DNA of 64,000 nt. Origin: Streptomyces ardesiacus (GTDB lineage: Bacteria; Actinomycetota; Actinomycetes; Streptomycetales; Streptomycetaceae). The notes beneath the pieces are model-generated. The model did not search any database and was not told where the DNA came from. It was given only the letters and a program-made list of their open reading frames with translations. Shown piece by piece: positions 54,357-63,500 of the stretch. How positions within the stretch are numbered: the first letter of the stretch is position 1; each line of letters opens with the position of its first letter. The DNA lies in assembly GCF_003112575.1 (NCBI RefSeq), contig NZ_BEWC01000002.1, positions 62,001 to 126,000 on the forward strand, given 5' to 3'. The translations under genes and the position numbers were made by a program.

Positions 54357-55279
54357 ACCTGACCATGCCGGTCCTGGTCGGTGCCGTCATCGGCCTGGGG
54401 ATCTACGCCCTGGTCCGTGCTCTGATGCCGAGCAGGCGCAGCCCGATCCAGCAGGTCGCGCGGATCGACGCGATGCGGGCGCGCGGGGCGGCGTACGAGT
54501 CCTCCTCGTCGCGCACGGCACAGAGCACCGGCCGTCTGGACTCGCTGCGCGCCCAGATCGGTGCCCGGGTCGCCGAGTTGTACCTGCAGCAGGGCTGGCA
54601 GCAGCGCTCGCTGCGGGCGGACCTGGCGGTCCTCGACCGGAGCTGGGAGAAGTTCCTGGCGACCAAGGTGCTGCTGGCCGTGGGCGGTCTGTTCTTCGGC
54701 CCGCTCCTGTTCGCCATCGTCTGGCAGCTGGGCTTCGGCGACAGCCCGGTCATCCCGGTGTGGCTGGCCCTGCTCTGCGCCGCGCTCTTCTTCTTCCTGC
54801 CCGACCTGGAAGTACGCCGGGACGCCGCCGACAAGCGCCGTGACCTGCGGCGCGTGATCGGCGCCTACCTGGACCTGGTCTCCATGAGCCTGGCCGGCGG
54901 CCGGGGTCTGCCGGAGGCCCTGATGGCGGCGGCGGAGGTGTCGGACGGCTGGGCGACCCACCGCATCCGCAACGCCCTGGCCGACGCGCGCATCACGGGC
55001 ATCAGCCAGTGGCAGGCGCTGGGCCAGCTCGGCGAGGACCTGGGTGTCGAGGAGCTCAAGGACCTCTCCGCCTCGCTCGCCCTGGTGGCGGACGACGGCG
55101 CCAAGGTCCGCGAGTCCCTGGCCTCCCGTGCCGAGACCATGCGCCACCGCGAACTCGCCGAGATCGAGGGCAGCGCGGGTGAGAAGTCCCAGTCGATGCT
55201 CGTGGCCCAGCTCCTGCTGTGCGCCGGGTTCCTGGTGTTCCTGATCTACCCGGCGGCGATGCGGGTGTTTCAGGTGTGA
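54353..55279 (+). CDS. tadC: Tad inner-membrane platform protein TadC
   Basis: 308 residues. T2SF domain with DLVSMSLAGGRGLPEAL and GISQWQALGQLGEDLGVEEL, then AETMRHRELAEIEGSAGEKSQ and a final TM. N-terminal TM plus two central TMs. With TadB it forms the membrane platform that TadA drives. ATG overlaps tadB stop. Confidence 0.88.
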   Translation: MNLTMPVLVGAVIGLGIYALVRALMPSRRSPIQQVARIDAMRARGAAYESSSSRTAQSTGRLDSLRAQIGARVAELYLQQGWQQRSLRADLAVLDRSWEKFLATKVLLAVGGLFFGPLLFAIVWQLGFGDSPVIPVWLALLCAALFFFLPDLEVRRDAADKRRDLRRVIGAYLDLVSMSLAGGRGLPEALMAAAEVSDGWATHRIRNALADARITGISQWQALGQLGEDLGVEELKDLSASLALVADDGAKVRESLASRAETMRHRELAEIEGSAGEKSQSMLVAQLLLCAGFLVFLIYPAAMRVFQV

Positions 55280-55336
55280 CTCAGCTCTGCCAGCTCCGAG
55301 CCGCTTCCAGAATCTGATTCGAGAGGACACATCACC

Positions 55337-55588
55337 ATGAACGGACGGAACTTCCGCACCGGTATCCCGGCCGTGGACTTCCTGGTCACCTTCCTGCAGG
55401 GCCGTGTGCAGCGTGCCCGCTCCGGCGAACTCGACCGCGGTGCGTCCGCCGTCGAGTGGGTCATCATCTCGGCGGTCGTCGTCGCGATCGTCGGCGTCGT
55501 GGCCGCCATCATCAGCCAGGCGCTGGACAAGGGCGCCACCAAGGTCGGCGACTGCATCGAGGGCGCCGACGCGAGCGGCACCTGCTGA
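55337..55588 (+). CDS. flp: Flp-type pilin
   Basis: 83 residues with a long N-terminal leader (34 residues), then a type IVb pilin cleavage site after Gly35: the mature N-terminus is ASAVEW, followed by the hydrophobic stalk VIISAVVVAIVGVVAAIIS. The Flp signature G/xxxxEY is present with Trp in place of Tyr. A short C-terminus has two Cys (DCIEG and SGTC), which could form a disulfide. GAGAGGAC precedes the ATG. The gap before it contains the palindrome GAATCTGATTC (55310-55320). Confidence 0.88.
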   Translation: MNGRNFRTGIPAVDFLVTFLQGRVQRARSGELDRGASAVEWVIISAVVVAIVGVVAAIISQALDKGATKVGDCIEGADASGTC

Positions 55589-55617
55589 GGCCGAGCGGAC
55601 GTACGGGGTACACGGGG

Positions 55618-56079
55618 ATGCGGGCAAGCGTGCTCGGACGGGTGCGCCGCAGGGTGGAGGCCGCGCGTGCGGCGGCGGCCACCCGCGGCGATTCCGGCAT
55701 GACCGCGATCGAGTTCGTGTTTCTCACGCCGGTCCTCTTCTTCATGATCTTCGCGACGGTGCAGTTCGGTCTGTACTTCTTCGCCGACCACGTGGCCCAG
55801 GCGGCGGCCCAGGCGGGCGCCCGCAAGGCCCGCGCGACGGCGCACGACCAGCCGGGCGGCTGGCGGGGCGAGGCGCGGGACGTGGTCGACAGCTACATCC
55901 GCCAACTGGGCCCCCAACTGGTCCTGGCCCCGGACGTGAAGACGCTCCAGCCCGAACAGGACACGGTCGGCGTGGAGATCACGGCCCGGGTCCCCACCGT
56001 GTTCCCCGGCCTGGACCTGACGGTGCACGCGCAGTCGATGGGACCGGTGGAACGCTTCGTGCAGGAGGGAGGGAACTAG
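55618..56079 (+). CDS. TadE-like minor pseudopilin
   Basis: 153 residues. Arg-rich leader then GMTAIEFVFLTPVLFFMIFATVQFG, the TadE N-terminal hydrophobic helix with the conserved Glu. The C-terminal ~100 residues form a beta-rich domain. The ATG is 30 bp after flp and the stop abuts the next start. Probably processed by the prepilin peptidase and needed for pilus priming. Confidence 0.82.
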   Translation: MRASVLGRVRRRVEAARAAAATRGDSGMTAIEFVFLTPVLFFMIFATVQFGLYFFADHVAQAAAQAGARKARATAHDQPGGWRGEARDVVDSYIRQLGPQLVLAPDVKTLQPEQDTVGVEITARVPTVFPGLDLTVHAQSMGPVERFVQEGGN

Positions 56080-56520
56080 ATGGCCGCCGTCCGCTCCCGT
56101 ACCCGGCCCTCCCCCCGGGCGGCCGGCTCCGGCGACCGGGGCCTGTCCACCATCGAGGTGGTGATCCTCGCCCCGGTGATGATCCTCTTCATCCTCGTCC
56201 TGGTGGGCTTCGGCCAGCTCGTCGAAGGCCGCGGCGCCCTGGACGGCGCGGCCCGGGACGCGGCTCGCGCGGGGTCGATCCAGAAGGACCACGGCACGGC
56301 GATGGCGGAGGCGAGGAAGGCGGCCCGGGCCGACCTGGCGGACGTCTGCTCCGGTCCGGTCTCCGTCGTCCAGAAGAGCGCGGGCTTCGAACCGGACACG
56401 CTCTTCACGGTCGAGGTGAGTTGCGAGGTGCGGGGCCTGTCGATGATCGGCCTCGACATCCCCACCACCCTCTCGGCGAGCTTCAGCTCCCCGCTGGACC
56501 CGTACCGGAGGACGGCGTGA
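56080..56520 (+). CDS. TadE/TadF-like minor pseudopilin
   Basis: 146 residues. N-terminal processing-like site with the hydrophobic segment STIEVVILAPVMILFILVLVGFG (the Glu is the conserved TadE/F one). Two Cys in the C-terminal part (DVCSG and VSCEV) may form a disulfide. The ATG follows directly on the TadE stop, and its stop overlaps the next GTG. Confidence 0.82.
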   Translation: MAAVRSRTRPSPRAAGSGDRGLSTIEVVILAPVMILFILVLVGFGQLVEGRGALDGAARDAARAGSIQKDHGTAMAEARKAARADLADVCSGPVSVVQKSAGFEPDTLFTVEVSCEVRGLSMIGLDIPTTLSASFSSPLDPYRRTA

Positions 56521-56990
56521 GATCCCTCGTCAGCTCCCGTGCGCGCGCGTGGTCGGCGGACCGGACGGCCCACCTGGACGACCGCGGCTCCGGCGCCGGC
56601 GCGGTCATCATCTTCGCGCTGGTCTTCCTCGCTCTCTCGGCCTTCGTCATCGACGGCGGCATGTCCATCTCCAAGCGCGAACGCGCCGCGGACATCGCCG
56701 AACAGGCCGCCCGCTACGCCGCCCAGGACATCGACCGCGAGGCCCTCTACGACGACACGGGCGGCCCCGCCCCCATCAACTACGAGAACTGCGACGCCCG
56801 GGTCAAGGCATTCGCCGCCGAGATGAACCTGACCGGCGCCGACATCGCCGCGACCCACTGCGTGGCGGCCGACGCCGCACGCGTGCAGGTCGAGGTCCAG
56901 CTCACGTACTCCCCGGTCTTCACGGGGGCGTTCTACGGCGGCGCCGTGGTGGTCCACGGCCGGGCGGTGGCGGAGAACGAGGTGGGCTGA
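56517..56990 (+). CDS. TadG-like putative pilus-associated membrane protein
   Basis: 157 residues from GTG 56517 (GTGA overlap). One N-terminal TM after DDRGSGAGA (VIIFALVFLALSAFVIDGG). The extracytoplasmic part carries AEQAARYAAQDIDREAL, the usual TadG/Flp pilus-assembly layout, and two Cys. It lacks the large von Willebrand-like region of full TadG. Last of the conserved Tad genes. Confidence 0.75.
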   Translation: MRSLVSSRARAWSADRTAHLDDRGSGAGAVIIFALVFLALSAFVIDGGMSISKRERAADIAEQAARYAAQDIDREALYDDTGGPAPINYENCDARVKAFAAEMNLTGADIAATHCVAADAARVQVEVQLTYSPVFTGAFYGGAVVVHGRAVAENEVG

Positions 56991-57047
56991 CCGATGACGC
57001 TGCGACTGCGACCGCTGTCCTTCCCCACCAACGGAGGTACGACCCCC

Positions 57048-57710
57048 ATGCGCACACGCACGACGACCGCGACCGCTGTCGCCGCCCTGACAACGGCGGT
57101 GGCCCTGCTGCTGACCGCCTGCGGCGGCTCGGACTCGGACGACTCGGGCAAGAACGAGATCGCGGGCGCGGACACGGGTTCTTCGGCACCGGCATCGCCG
57201 TCGCCGTCCGCGAGCGGGGACGGGGTGGACCGGCCCACGGTGCGACTGCCGGAGGGCGACAACCTGGTCTTCGACCCGGAGATCACCGGGGACACCAGGA
57301 CGGATGCCGTACTGAAGGACAACGCGGAGTACCTCCGTGCCATCGACGAGGCGATCGGCAAGCAGGACCCCAAGTCCGAGACGGTGGGCTTCTACAGCAA
57401 GGACGCGGCCTACCTCGGCTCTGTGGAGTGGATCAGCGGCTTCGTCAAGGACGGTGTGACCGTCACAGGAACCGTCCGCTACTTCGATCGCAAGGTCACT
57501 TTCAGCAAGGACGGTTCGGCGGGGTTGGTCTACTGCGCCGACGAGTCCAAGGGCTACACCAAGGACACCAAGACCGGGAAGGTCAACGTCACCGAGGCGA
57601 CCAAGCAGTCGTACGTCCTCTACAACGACCGCCTGAGGAAGAACGAGAAGGGGGTCTGGCAGACGACCAAGAGCAGTTCCGAGCGTGGAAGCGAGGCATG
57701 CCAGCCATGA
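57048..57710 (+). CDS. Lipoprotein L2, paralogue of L1
   Basis: 220 residues from ATG 57048, with GGAGG 10 nt upstream; ATG 56994 is in frame but lacks a ribosome site. Lipobox LLLTAC (Cys25), NEIAGAD after it (DKIAGAD in L1), NLVFDPEITGD and YCADESKGYTKDTKTGKV. Lies directly after the Tad genes in the same direction and overlaps S2. Its mirror-image copy at 49038 lies on the other side of the Tad operon. Confidence 0.65.
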   Translation: MRTRTTTATAVAALTTAVALLLTACGGSDSDDSGKNEIAGADTGSSAPASPSPSASGDGVDRPTVRLPEGDNLVFDPEITGDTRTDAVLKDNAEYLRAIDEAIGKQDPKSETVGFYSKDAAYLGSVEWISGFVKDGVTVTGTVRYFDRKVTFSKDGSAGLVYCADESKGYTKDTKTGKVNVTEATKQSYVLYNDRLRKNEKGVWQTTKSSSERGSEACQP

Positions 57711-58750
57711 ACCGTGTCACCAGGACCACCGTCCTCGGCGCCGCCGTCTCACTCCTGATCACTTTGCAGGCCGCGCCACTCGCATGGGCGGACCGCACCA
57801 CCTCGAGCGGCAACAGCAAAGACGCCGACGGCGGTCGCAGCGGCCGCAACATCTACGTGCAGACCAAGGTGCAGACGACCGTCAGCGGCAGCAGTCGCAC
57901 CGCGAAGAGCGGCACGCTCACGTCGGCGAACAGCAACTGGACGCCTCCCGCCTGCTGGTACGAGCCCGCGTTCTCCCCCAAGGAGATCCAGGAGACCGTC
58001 AAGCTGTGGCGGGGACTCAACGGGTTGCCGTTCGTCGGTGATGTCGGAGACCTCGTCGGCGACCTGCTGGACAGCCGTTACAAGGACGGCAAACCATACA
58101 AGGACTACAACCTCGACAAGCAGGGCGAGGGAATGTTCTGGGCCGCCGCGGTCAACCCGAACCGCAAGGACGACCCCGAGGCCAGCGCCTGCGACAAGCC
58201 CCCGTTCTGGGTGGACAACGGCACGACCCCCGACGAGCCCCTCGCCGTGTCGCCGAAGGTACTCGCCGAGTACGCCTACGACGAACTCCCGGTCCCCGGC
58301 ACGGAGATCGAGATGCGTCCGGCCGGGGCGACGAAGGTGAACCTGCCCACCTGGATCTGGCTGGACAAGGCGACGTTCAAGAAGATCTCGGTCACTGCAA
58401 GCCTCCCCGGCACCGGTCTCTCCGCCACGACCACTGCCGAACCCGTCTCCCTCCGCATCGACCCCGGCACGCGCGACGCCCGTACGTACCCGGCGTCGGG
58501 CGTCTGCCGGCTGAACGCCGACGGCAGCATCGGGGCGCCGTACACGGAGGGCAGGGCGAACGACACCCCGCCCTGCGGCGTCACCTACCTGCGCTCCTCC
58601 GGCTCCGGCGGCTCGTATCCCTTGCGGGCCACCGTCACCTGGAAGATCACGTGGACCAGCACCACGGGCGAGGGCGGCACCCTTCCCGACGGCACGTTCG
58701 GTGCCACGCGGGATGTGACGGTGCAGGAGATCCAGTCGGTGAACCGCTAG
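57707..58750 (+). CDS. Secreted Cys/Trp-rich protein S2, paralogue of S1
   Basis: 347 residues from ATG 57707 (overlaps L2 stop); ATG 57698 is possible. Signal peptide ends APLAWA. The mature part has WTPPACWYEP, EGMFWAAAVNP, PFWVDNG, LPTWIWLDK, TPPCGVTYLRSS and a C-terminal TVQEIQSVNR identical to S1. An insert around LWRGLNGLPFVGDVGDLVGD is absent from S1. Function unknown; extracellular. Confidence 0.65.
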   Translation: MNRVTRTTVLGAAVSLLITLQAAPLAWADRTTSSGNSKDADGGRSGRNIYVQTKVQTTVSGSSRTAKSGTLTSANSNWTPPACWYEPAFSPKEIQETVKLWRGLNGLPFVGDVGDLVGDLLDSRYKDGKPYKDYNLDKQGEGMFWAAAVNPNRKDDPEASACDKPPFWVDNGTTPDEPLAVSPKVLAEYAYDELPVPGTEIEMRPAGATKVNLPTWIWLDKATFKKISVTASLPGTGLSATTTAEPVSLRIDPGTRDARTYPASGVCRLNADGSIGAPYTEGRANDTPPCGVTYLRSSGSGGSYPLRATVTWKITWTSTTGEGGTLPDGTFGATRDVTVQEIQSVNR

Positions 58751-58757
58751 AACGCGG

Positions 58758-58782
58758 CACTCGGGTTCGGAATCGCCGAGTG
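58758..58782 (+). terminator. Hairpin after S2
   Basis: CACTCGG (58758-58764) pairs with CCGAGTG (58776-58782) around an 11-nt loop, between the convergent S2 and WXG100 E genes. Confidence 0.5.
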
Positions 58783-58813
58783 GCGGCGCGGCGGACGAAT
58801 GCGGGCGGTGGCG

Positions 58814-59152
58814 CTATGTGCCGCCGCCCTTTCCGCCCCGCTTGTCCTCCGTCTTCACTGCGTCGTTGACCTGCTTGGTCAGTTCGTCGTCGAGCTTCTT
58901 GAACTCGCGCACAACGGCGTCGGACATGCTGGCGAGGGCGTCGAGCTGCTGACTGATGTCCTCGCGGCCGTCCTCCCAGTTGGACTCGAAGTCGTCGAGG
59001 GCGTCGTTGACGCTGCCGTCGCCGATGTCGTCCTTGTAGGACTCGAAGAGTTTCTTCGTGTGGTTCAGCCGCGTCTTGAGCGACCGCAGCCGGCGCCCGT
59101 AGTCCTCCAGCTCGGTCAACGGCAGTGCGAGGTCGCTCTTGCCCTTGCCCAT
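58814..59152 (-). CDS. WXG100-family protein E
   Basis: 112 residues. Helix-turn-helix with SNWEDGREDIS at the turn (Trp-x-x-Gly) and REFKKLDDELTKQVND (FxxxD) in the second helix, then a Lys/Gly tail. Opposite strand to L2-S2, so it is adjacent but not co-transcribed. Completes the second lipoprotein/secreted/WXG100 cassette. Confidence 0.72.
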   Translation of the reverse strand: MGKGKSDLALPLTELEDYGRRLRSLKTRLNHTKKLFESYKDDIGDGSVNDALDDFESNWEDGREDISQQLDALASMSDAVVREFKKLDDELTKQVNDAVKTEDKRGGKGGGT

Positions 59153-59172
59153 GGCCCGAAGCCCCCAACCTG

Positions 59173-59602
59173 TCAGACGAATCGGAAGGTGCTGGTCAGC
59201 GCGTCGAAGATGCCGTGGAACGCCTCGGCGAGATCCAGCACCGGGCTGGCTCCGGAGACGAGGACCGCCTGGTCGGCGGTTCCAGGCACGGGGATGTACG
59301 TCTGCGGCAGCACCATACGAAGGGTACGGCTGTCGCCCGGGGCGACGGGCACGCCCTCCACGCCGTACATCCGTGCAGCCGAGCCATTTCAGGGACGTCG
59401 ACGGTCGTCACCTTGCGCCAGGCGTCGCCTTCGCGGCGTGCGGTGATCGTGCGTAGGCTCTCGGCGATGGCGCGTAGGTCGGCGACAGGGCGAGGCTCTG
59501 CTTGTTCTTGGCCCCCAGGACGGACACGGTGACGGTGGCCGAGAGGGGGACGCCGTCGAAGTTCTCGGCCATGCAGCCCAGGTGGAGGGCACCGGAGGTC
59601 AC
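59173..59602 (-). pseudogene. Frameshifted family X-like gene (4)
   Basis: Three open pieces in successive frames read on as one protein: MTSGALHLGCMAENFDGVPL to KQSLAL (start GTG 59602), then VADLRAIAESLRTITARR to MARL, then MYGVEGVPVAPGDSRTLRM to TSTFRFV. The frame changes near 59488 and near 59370. The C-terminal pattern (VLPQTYIPVPGTADQAVLVS, then LDLAEAFHGIFDALTSTFRF) matches family X. GTG 59602 overlaps the stop of the upstream gene. Two frameshifts imply decay or sequencing error. Confidence 0.6.
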
Positions 59603-60000
59603 TTCCTTCGGTAGTCAATTCCCGTCACCTCTTCCAGGACGGAGAACAACGTGTCCTGGTCAAGCTGTGGCACAACATAGTCACGTGACCTGATGGTTTG
59701 AAGAAAGTCCGCCGGTAGAACCACATGGTAGGAGTCCACGTAGTGAGGCAAATCGAGGCGCCAGACCCAGTCCCCGTCGGTTTTCAAGGATGCGCCGCCT
59801 GTGATGGGAAAGCTGTCGGCGGACAGGACATCCAGTTCCGCTCCCATCTCGCTGAAAATATCGACCCCGTTGACGAGATAGTCGACAATGTCCGCTTCAT
59901 CGGCTTCACCCACTGGGCGTACAAGGTCATGGATCGAAGACTCTCGTTCGATCCCCCAACTACAAGGTTGCTCTTGGAAGAAACCGGCAGTTCTGATCAT
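59599..60000 (-). CDS. Hypothetical protein, low-GC, in X/WXG100 cluster
   Basis: 133 residues from ATG 60000, with AAGGAA upstream. No signal peptide or TM. Sequence such as GFFQEQPCSWGIERE, VNGVDIFSEMGAELDVLSAD and DYVVPQLDQDTLFSVLEEV recalls immunity or SUKH-like small proteins, but this is only an impression. GC is clearly lower than in neighbours, suggesting recent transfer. Its stop overlaps the start of the frameshifted gene, so the two were co-translated. Confidence 0.5.
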   Translation of the reverse strand: MIRTAGFFQEQPCSWGIERESSIHDLVRPVGEADEADIVDYLVNGVDIFSEMGAELDVLSADSFPITGGASLKTDGDWVWRLDLPHYVDSYHVVLPADFLQTIRSRDYVVPQLDQDTLFSVLEEVTGIDYRRK

Positions 60001-60165
60001 TTCATTTCCTTGCTTTCCGACACTTACAGGATAGGTAGGAAGGTTCTCCAGCTTCCCTTGTTCATGTGGCGGGTGTGAATGGCCCGTCGCCGATCGGTGA
60101 TGCTCCCGCCGCGTTGTTGGGTGCCTTTACTGTGATGCCAAGAATGTTGGCCATCTCCTGGGCGG

Positions 60166-60403
60166 GGGACAATGCCAACGGCTCCATCGGCACCCCCACA
60201 GCAAGGGCGATGCCGAACGCACACCTCCCTGCGGGATCACGTACCTGCGGGCGAGCGACGGCGGACCGTACCGGTTGAAGGCGTCGATCACTTGGGAGAT
60301 CTCCTGGGAAGGTTCCGGCGGATCCCGCGGCGACCTGCCCGACGGCACCTTCGAGGCCGCGCAGGACGTGACCGTGCGGGAGGTCCAGGCCGTCAACCGG
60401 TAG
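60166..60403 (+). pseudogene. Truncated remnant of a third S-family secreted protein
   Basis: The last ~60 codons in one frame read TPPCGITYLRASDGGPYRLK, then DLPDGTFEAAQDVTVREVQ and AVNR plus stop, matching the C-termini of S1 and S2. Upstream, NANGSIGTP continues the homology in a different frame, so there is a frameshift near 60195. Nothing of the N-terminal three quarters or a signal peptide remains. A decayed third copy. Confidence 0.75.
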
Positions 60404-60519
60404 GAACCGGTGGGGCAGTACGGCGGCTTCGCGGGCAAAGGGGGATGAAGGGGGCAGGAGTTGCAGTCCCCGTCCTTCGTGGCCTTCTCCGCCGTCGGTG
60501 CCAGTCCATAAGATCTCTG

Positions 60520-60535
60520 TAGGCTCGACGAGCCT
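60520..60535 (+). promoter_or_regulatory. Palindrome AGGCTCG-A-CGAGCCT over a -10-like TAGGCT
   Basis: Perfect 7-1-7 inverted repeat (60521-60535) overlapping TAGGCT (60520-60525), 52 bp before the regulator's ATG. It could be the autoregulatory site of the following gene. Confidence 0.4.
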
Positions 60536-60586
60536 CCCAGCGCTCACGCAGTTGATTCCTCCCGCACTCGACACAGGACACCCGCC

Positions 60587-63500
60587 ATGCCGCGACGCCG
60601 CTCCACCAGCTCCTCCAGCTCGACGGCTCCCCCGGCACCCTCCGCTCCGCGGAACCGCACGCCGCAGCCGGTGCGGGTGCGGCGGCGGACGTTCGGGGAC
60701 TTCGTCAAGGCGTTCCTGGCCCTCGTGGTGCTGCTCGTGCTGGTCGCGGGGGTGCCGCTGGCGCTGGCGACCCAGATCGGGTGGCCGTTCCCCGACGGTG
60801 CGCCCGGGCTCGACTGGCTCCAGCGTGAGATCACGGTCCACACGTTCTTGTCCATCCTCACCGTCGTCGTCTGGCTCGCCTGGGCGCAGTTCACCGCCTG
60901 CGTGCTCGTCGAGGTCAAGGCCGCGGTCTCCGGTGTCGGCGTGCCGGGGCGGGTGCCGGGGTCGGGGCCCAGTCAGCTCCTCGCCCGGCAGCTCGTCGCC
61001 GCCCTGCTGCTCGTCGGTGCCACCGCGGCGAGCCTCACGCCGGGGCTGTCGCAGCTCGGGCAGAGCCTGGAGGGGAACCAGAAGCCGGCCGTCGCCGCGG
61101 CCCAGCAGACGCCGGGACTCTTCGCCCAGCAGCAGGAGCAGGCCGCCGCCACCGCGGGTGCCCTCGCCGAGCAGGCCGGGCAGGCGGGGCAGGCCGCGGC
61201 CCGTGCCGACGGGGGCGCGGCCGCCGCGCACGGCGACACGAAGTACTACCGCATCCAGCCGCCCGAGGGGCGTCACCACGACTCCCTCTGGGAGGTGGCC
61301 GAACGGCACCTCGGTGACGGGCGGCGGTACAAGGAGATCTTCGAGCTCAACAAGGACCGCGTTCAGCCGGACGGGTCCCGGCTGTCGGAGGCCTCCCTCA
61401 TCCGTCCCGGCTGGATCATGGAGATGCCCGGCGACGCCCGCGGCGGCGAGCTGGTCGAGATGCCCGACGAGGCGCCGAACGTCTCCGAGCAGGTGCAGCA
61501 GCAGATCAGCGACTACGCGAAGACCGGTGACCACGCCCAAGGCGGCGGAGCGCAAGGCGCTGGCGACGCCCAGGTCTCCCTGCCCGAGCAGCGGCCCGCA
61601 CCCGCGCCCGCCAACCCGGTCACGCCCGCCACCCCCGTCCCCGGCACGGGGCAGGAGCACGCCACCCCCGCCGCCGGACAGGCCGAGGACTCCTTCGGGC
61701 TGCCCGAGGCACTGCTCGCCTCGCCCCTCCTCGCCGCCGGTCTCCTCGGTGCCCTCGGGCGCCGGCGCCGGCAGGCGCTGTGGCAGTCGGCGCTCGGCGC
61801 GGTCGGCGGACGGCGCGGCATGGAGCCGCCCACACCGACCGGAGACGCCCAGGACGTGCAGGACGCGCTGCTCGTCGGCGCCGACCCCGAGGGCGTACGC
61901 CTGCTCGACCGGTCGCTGCGCGGGCTGGCCGCCTCCCTCACCGCCGAGTCCCGCCCGCTGCCCGTCGTGTACGCGGCCTGGATGAGCGGCAACGGCGACC
62001 TGCACCTCCAGCTCGCCCAGCCCGCCGGGAAGCCGCCCGCGCCCTGGCAGCAGGGGCAGGACCAGACCTTCTGGATGCTGGCCCGCGCCGACGCCGAGGG
62101 GTACGAGGACGCGGAGACCGCCGCGCCCTACCCGGGGCTCGTCAGCCTCGGCACCATGGACGACTCCCGCCTGCTGCTCAACCTGGAGGCCGTGCCCGGC
62201 ATCGTCTCGCTCAGCGGCACCGAGGCCGACCGGGCCGCCGTGTTCGCGTCGGTCGCCGCCGAGCTGGCCACCAACGGCTGGTCGGACCGCATGACCATCA
62301 CCCTGGTCGGGTTCGGGGACGACCTCACCCCCCTCGCGCCGAACCGGATCCGTCACCTCGACGGGTTCGAGGACCTCTTCGAGACCATGTCCGCCGAGAC
62401 CCGGCAGCGGCGCGGCGCGCTCGGCGCCGCCGGGCACGACTCCGTGCTCACCGGCCGTACCGGGCCCGCCCAGCACACGCGTTGGGCCCCGCACCTCGTC
62501 CTGTGCGCCGCCCAGCCCTCCGACGAACAGGCCGTGCAGCTCGCGGAGCTGGCCGCCGACGCGGGCCGGCTCGGCATCGGCTACCTCGTCGGCACCGGCG
62601 GCGCCGACCTGCCCGGCGCCGCCTGGGAGATGGAGATCACCGGCGAGGGACGGCTGCTCGCGCCGCTGCTCGGACTCGAACTGGACGCCCAGTCGCTGCC
62701 CGTCGCCCAGCGGCGTGCCGTCGTCGAGCTGTTCACCGACGCCGACCCGGACTCCGGCCCCGGCTCCGGTCCCGAGGGCGGCCCCGGGCGGACGGGCCAC
62801 ACCCCGCCGTTCCTCGTCGACATCAGCGAGCAGGGGCGGCCCGCCGTGTACGCCCGCCTCGTCGGACCGTACGAGATCATCGGCCTGGACGCGCCCGACG
62901 GCGAGCGCAGCGCCCTGCTCCACGAGGCGCTGGCGCTGCTCCTGCTGCACCGCGAGGGCGTCCACCCGCGCGTGCTGTCCTCCGCGCTGTGGCCGCGCGG
63001 CGTGACGGCGGACGTGCGCGACGCGCTGCTGGAGCGGCTGCGGGCCTGGCTCGGCACCGACCCCGACGGCACGCCGCGGCTGGCCGACGACGCCACCGGA
63101 CGGCTCGTCCTCGCCAAGTCCGTCGTCTCCGACCTCGACGTACTGCGCTCCCTCTACTACGAGGCCACGCAGGGCCGGGGCGTCGACAGCCGCCAGGTGC
63201 GCGGGCGGCTGCTCACCGACGCGCTGGTGCTGGTGCGCGGGCCGCTGCTCGCCGACCGGCCCGAGGGCCGCTACCGCTGGCTCACCCACGAGATCGTCGA
63301 CGCCCAGCTCCCGCTGCTCGTCGCGGACACCGGGCTGGCGCTCAGCGAGTTCCACCTGGAGAAGAACCGCGCGGAGAAGGCCATCGAGGCGCTGAACGCG
63401 GCCCTGCGCACCGCCCCCGCCGACGAGCGCCTGTGGCACGAACTGCTGCGCGCCACCCACACCACCGGCGACCCCGGCCGGCTGCGTGCCCTCGCCGCCG

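Noticed and set aside
59173-59370. 65-residue protein as a separate gene
   Set aside because: It continues the homology pattern of family X after two frame changes and has no ribosome site; better read as part of a frameshifted gene.
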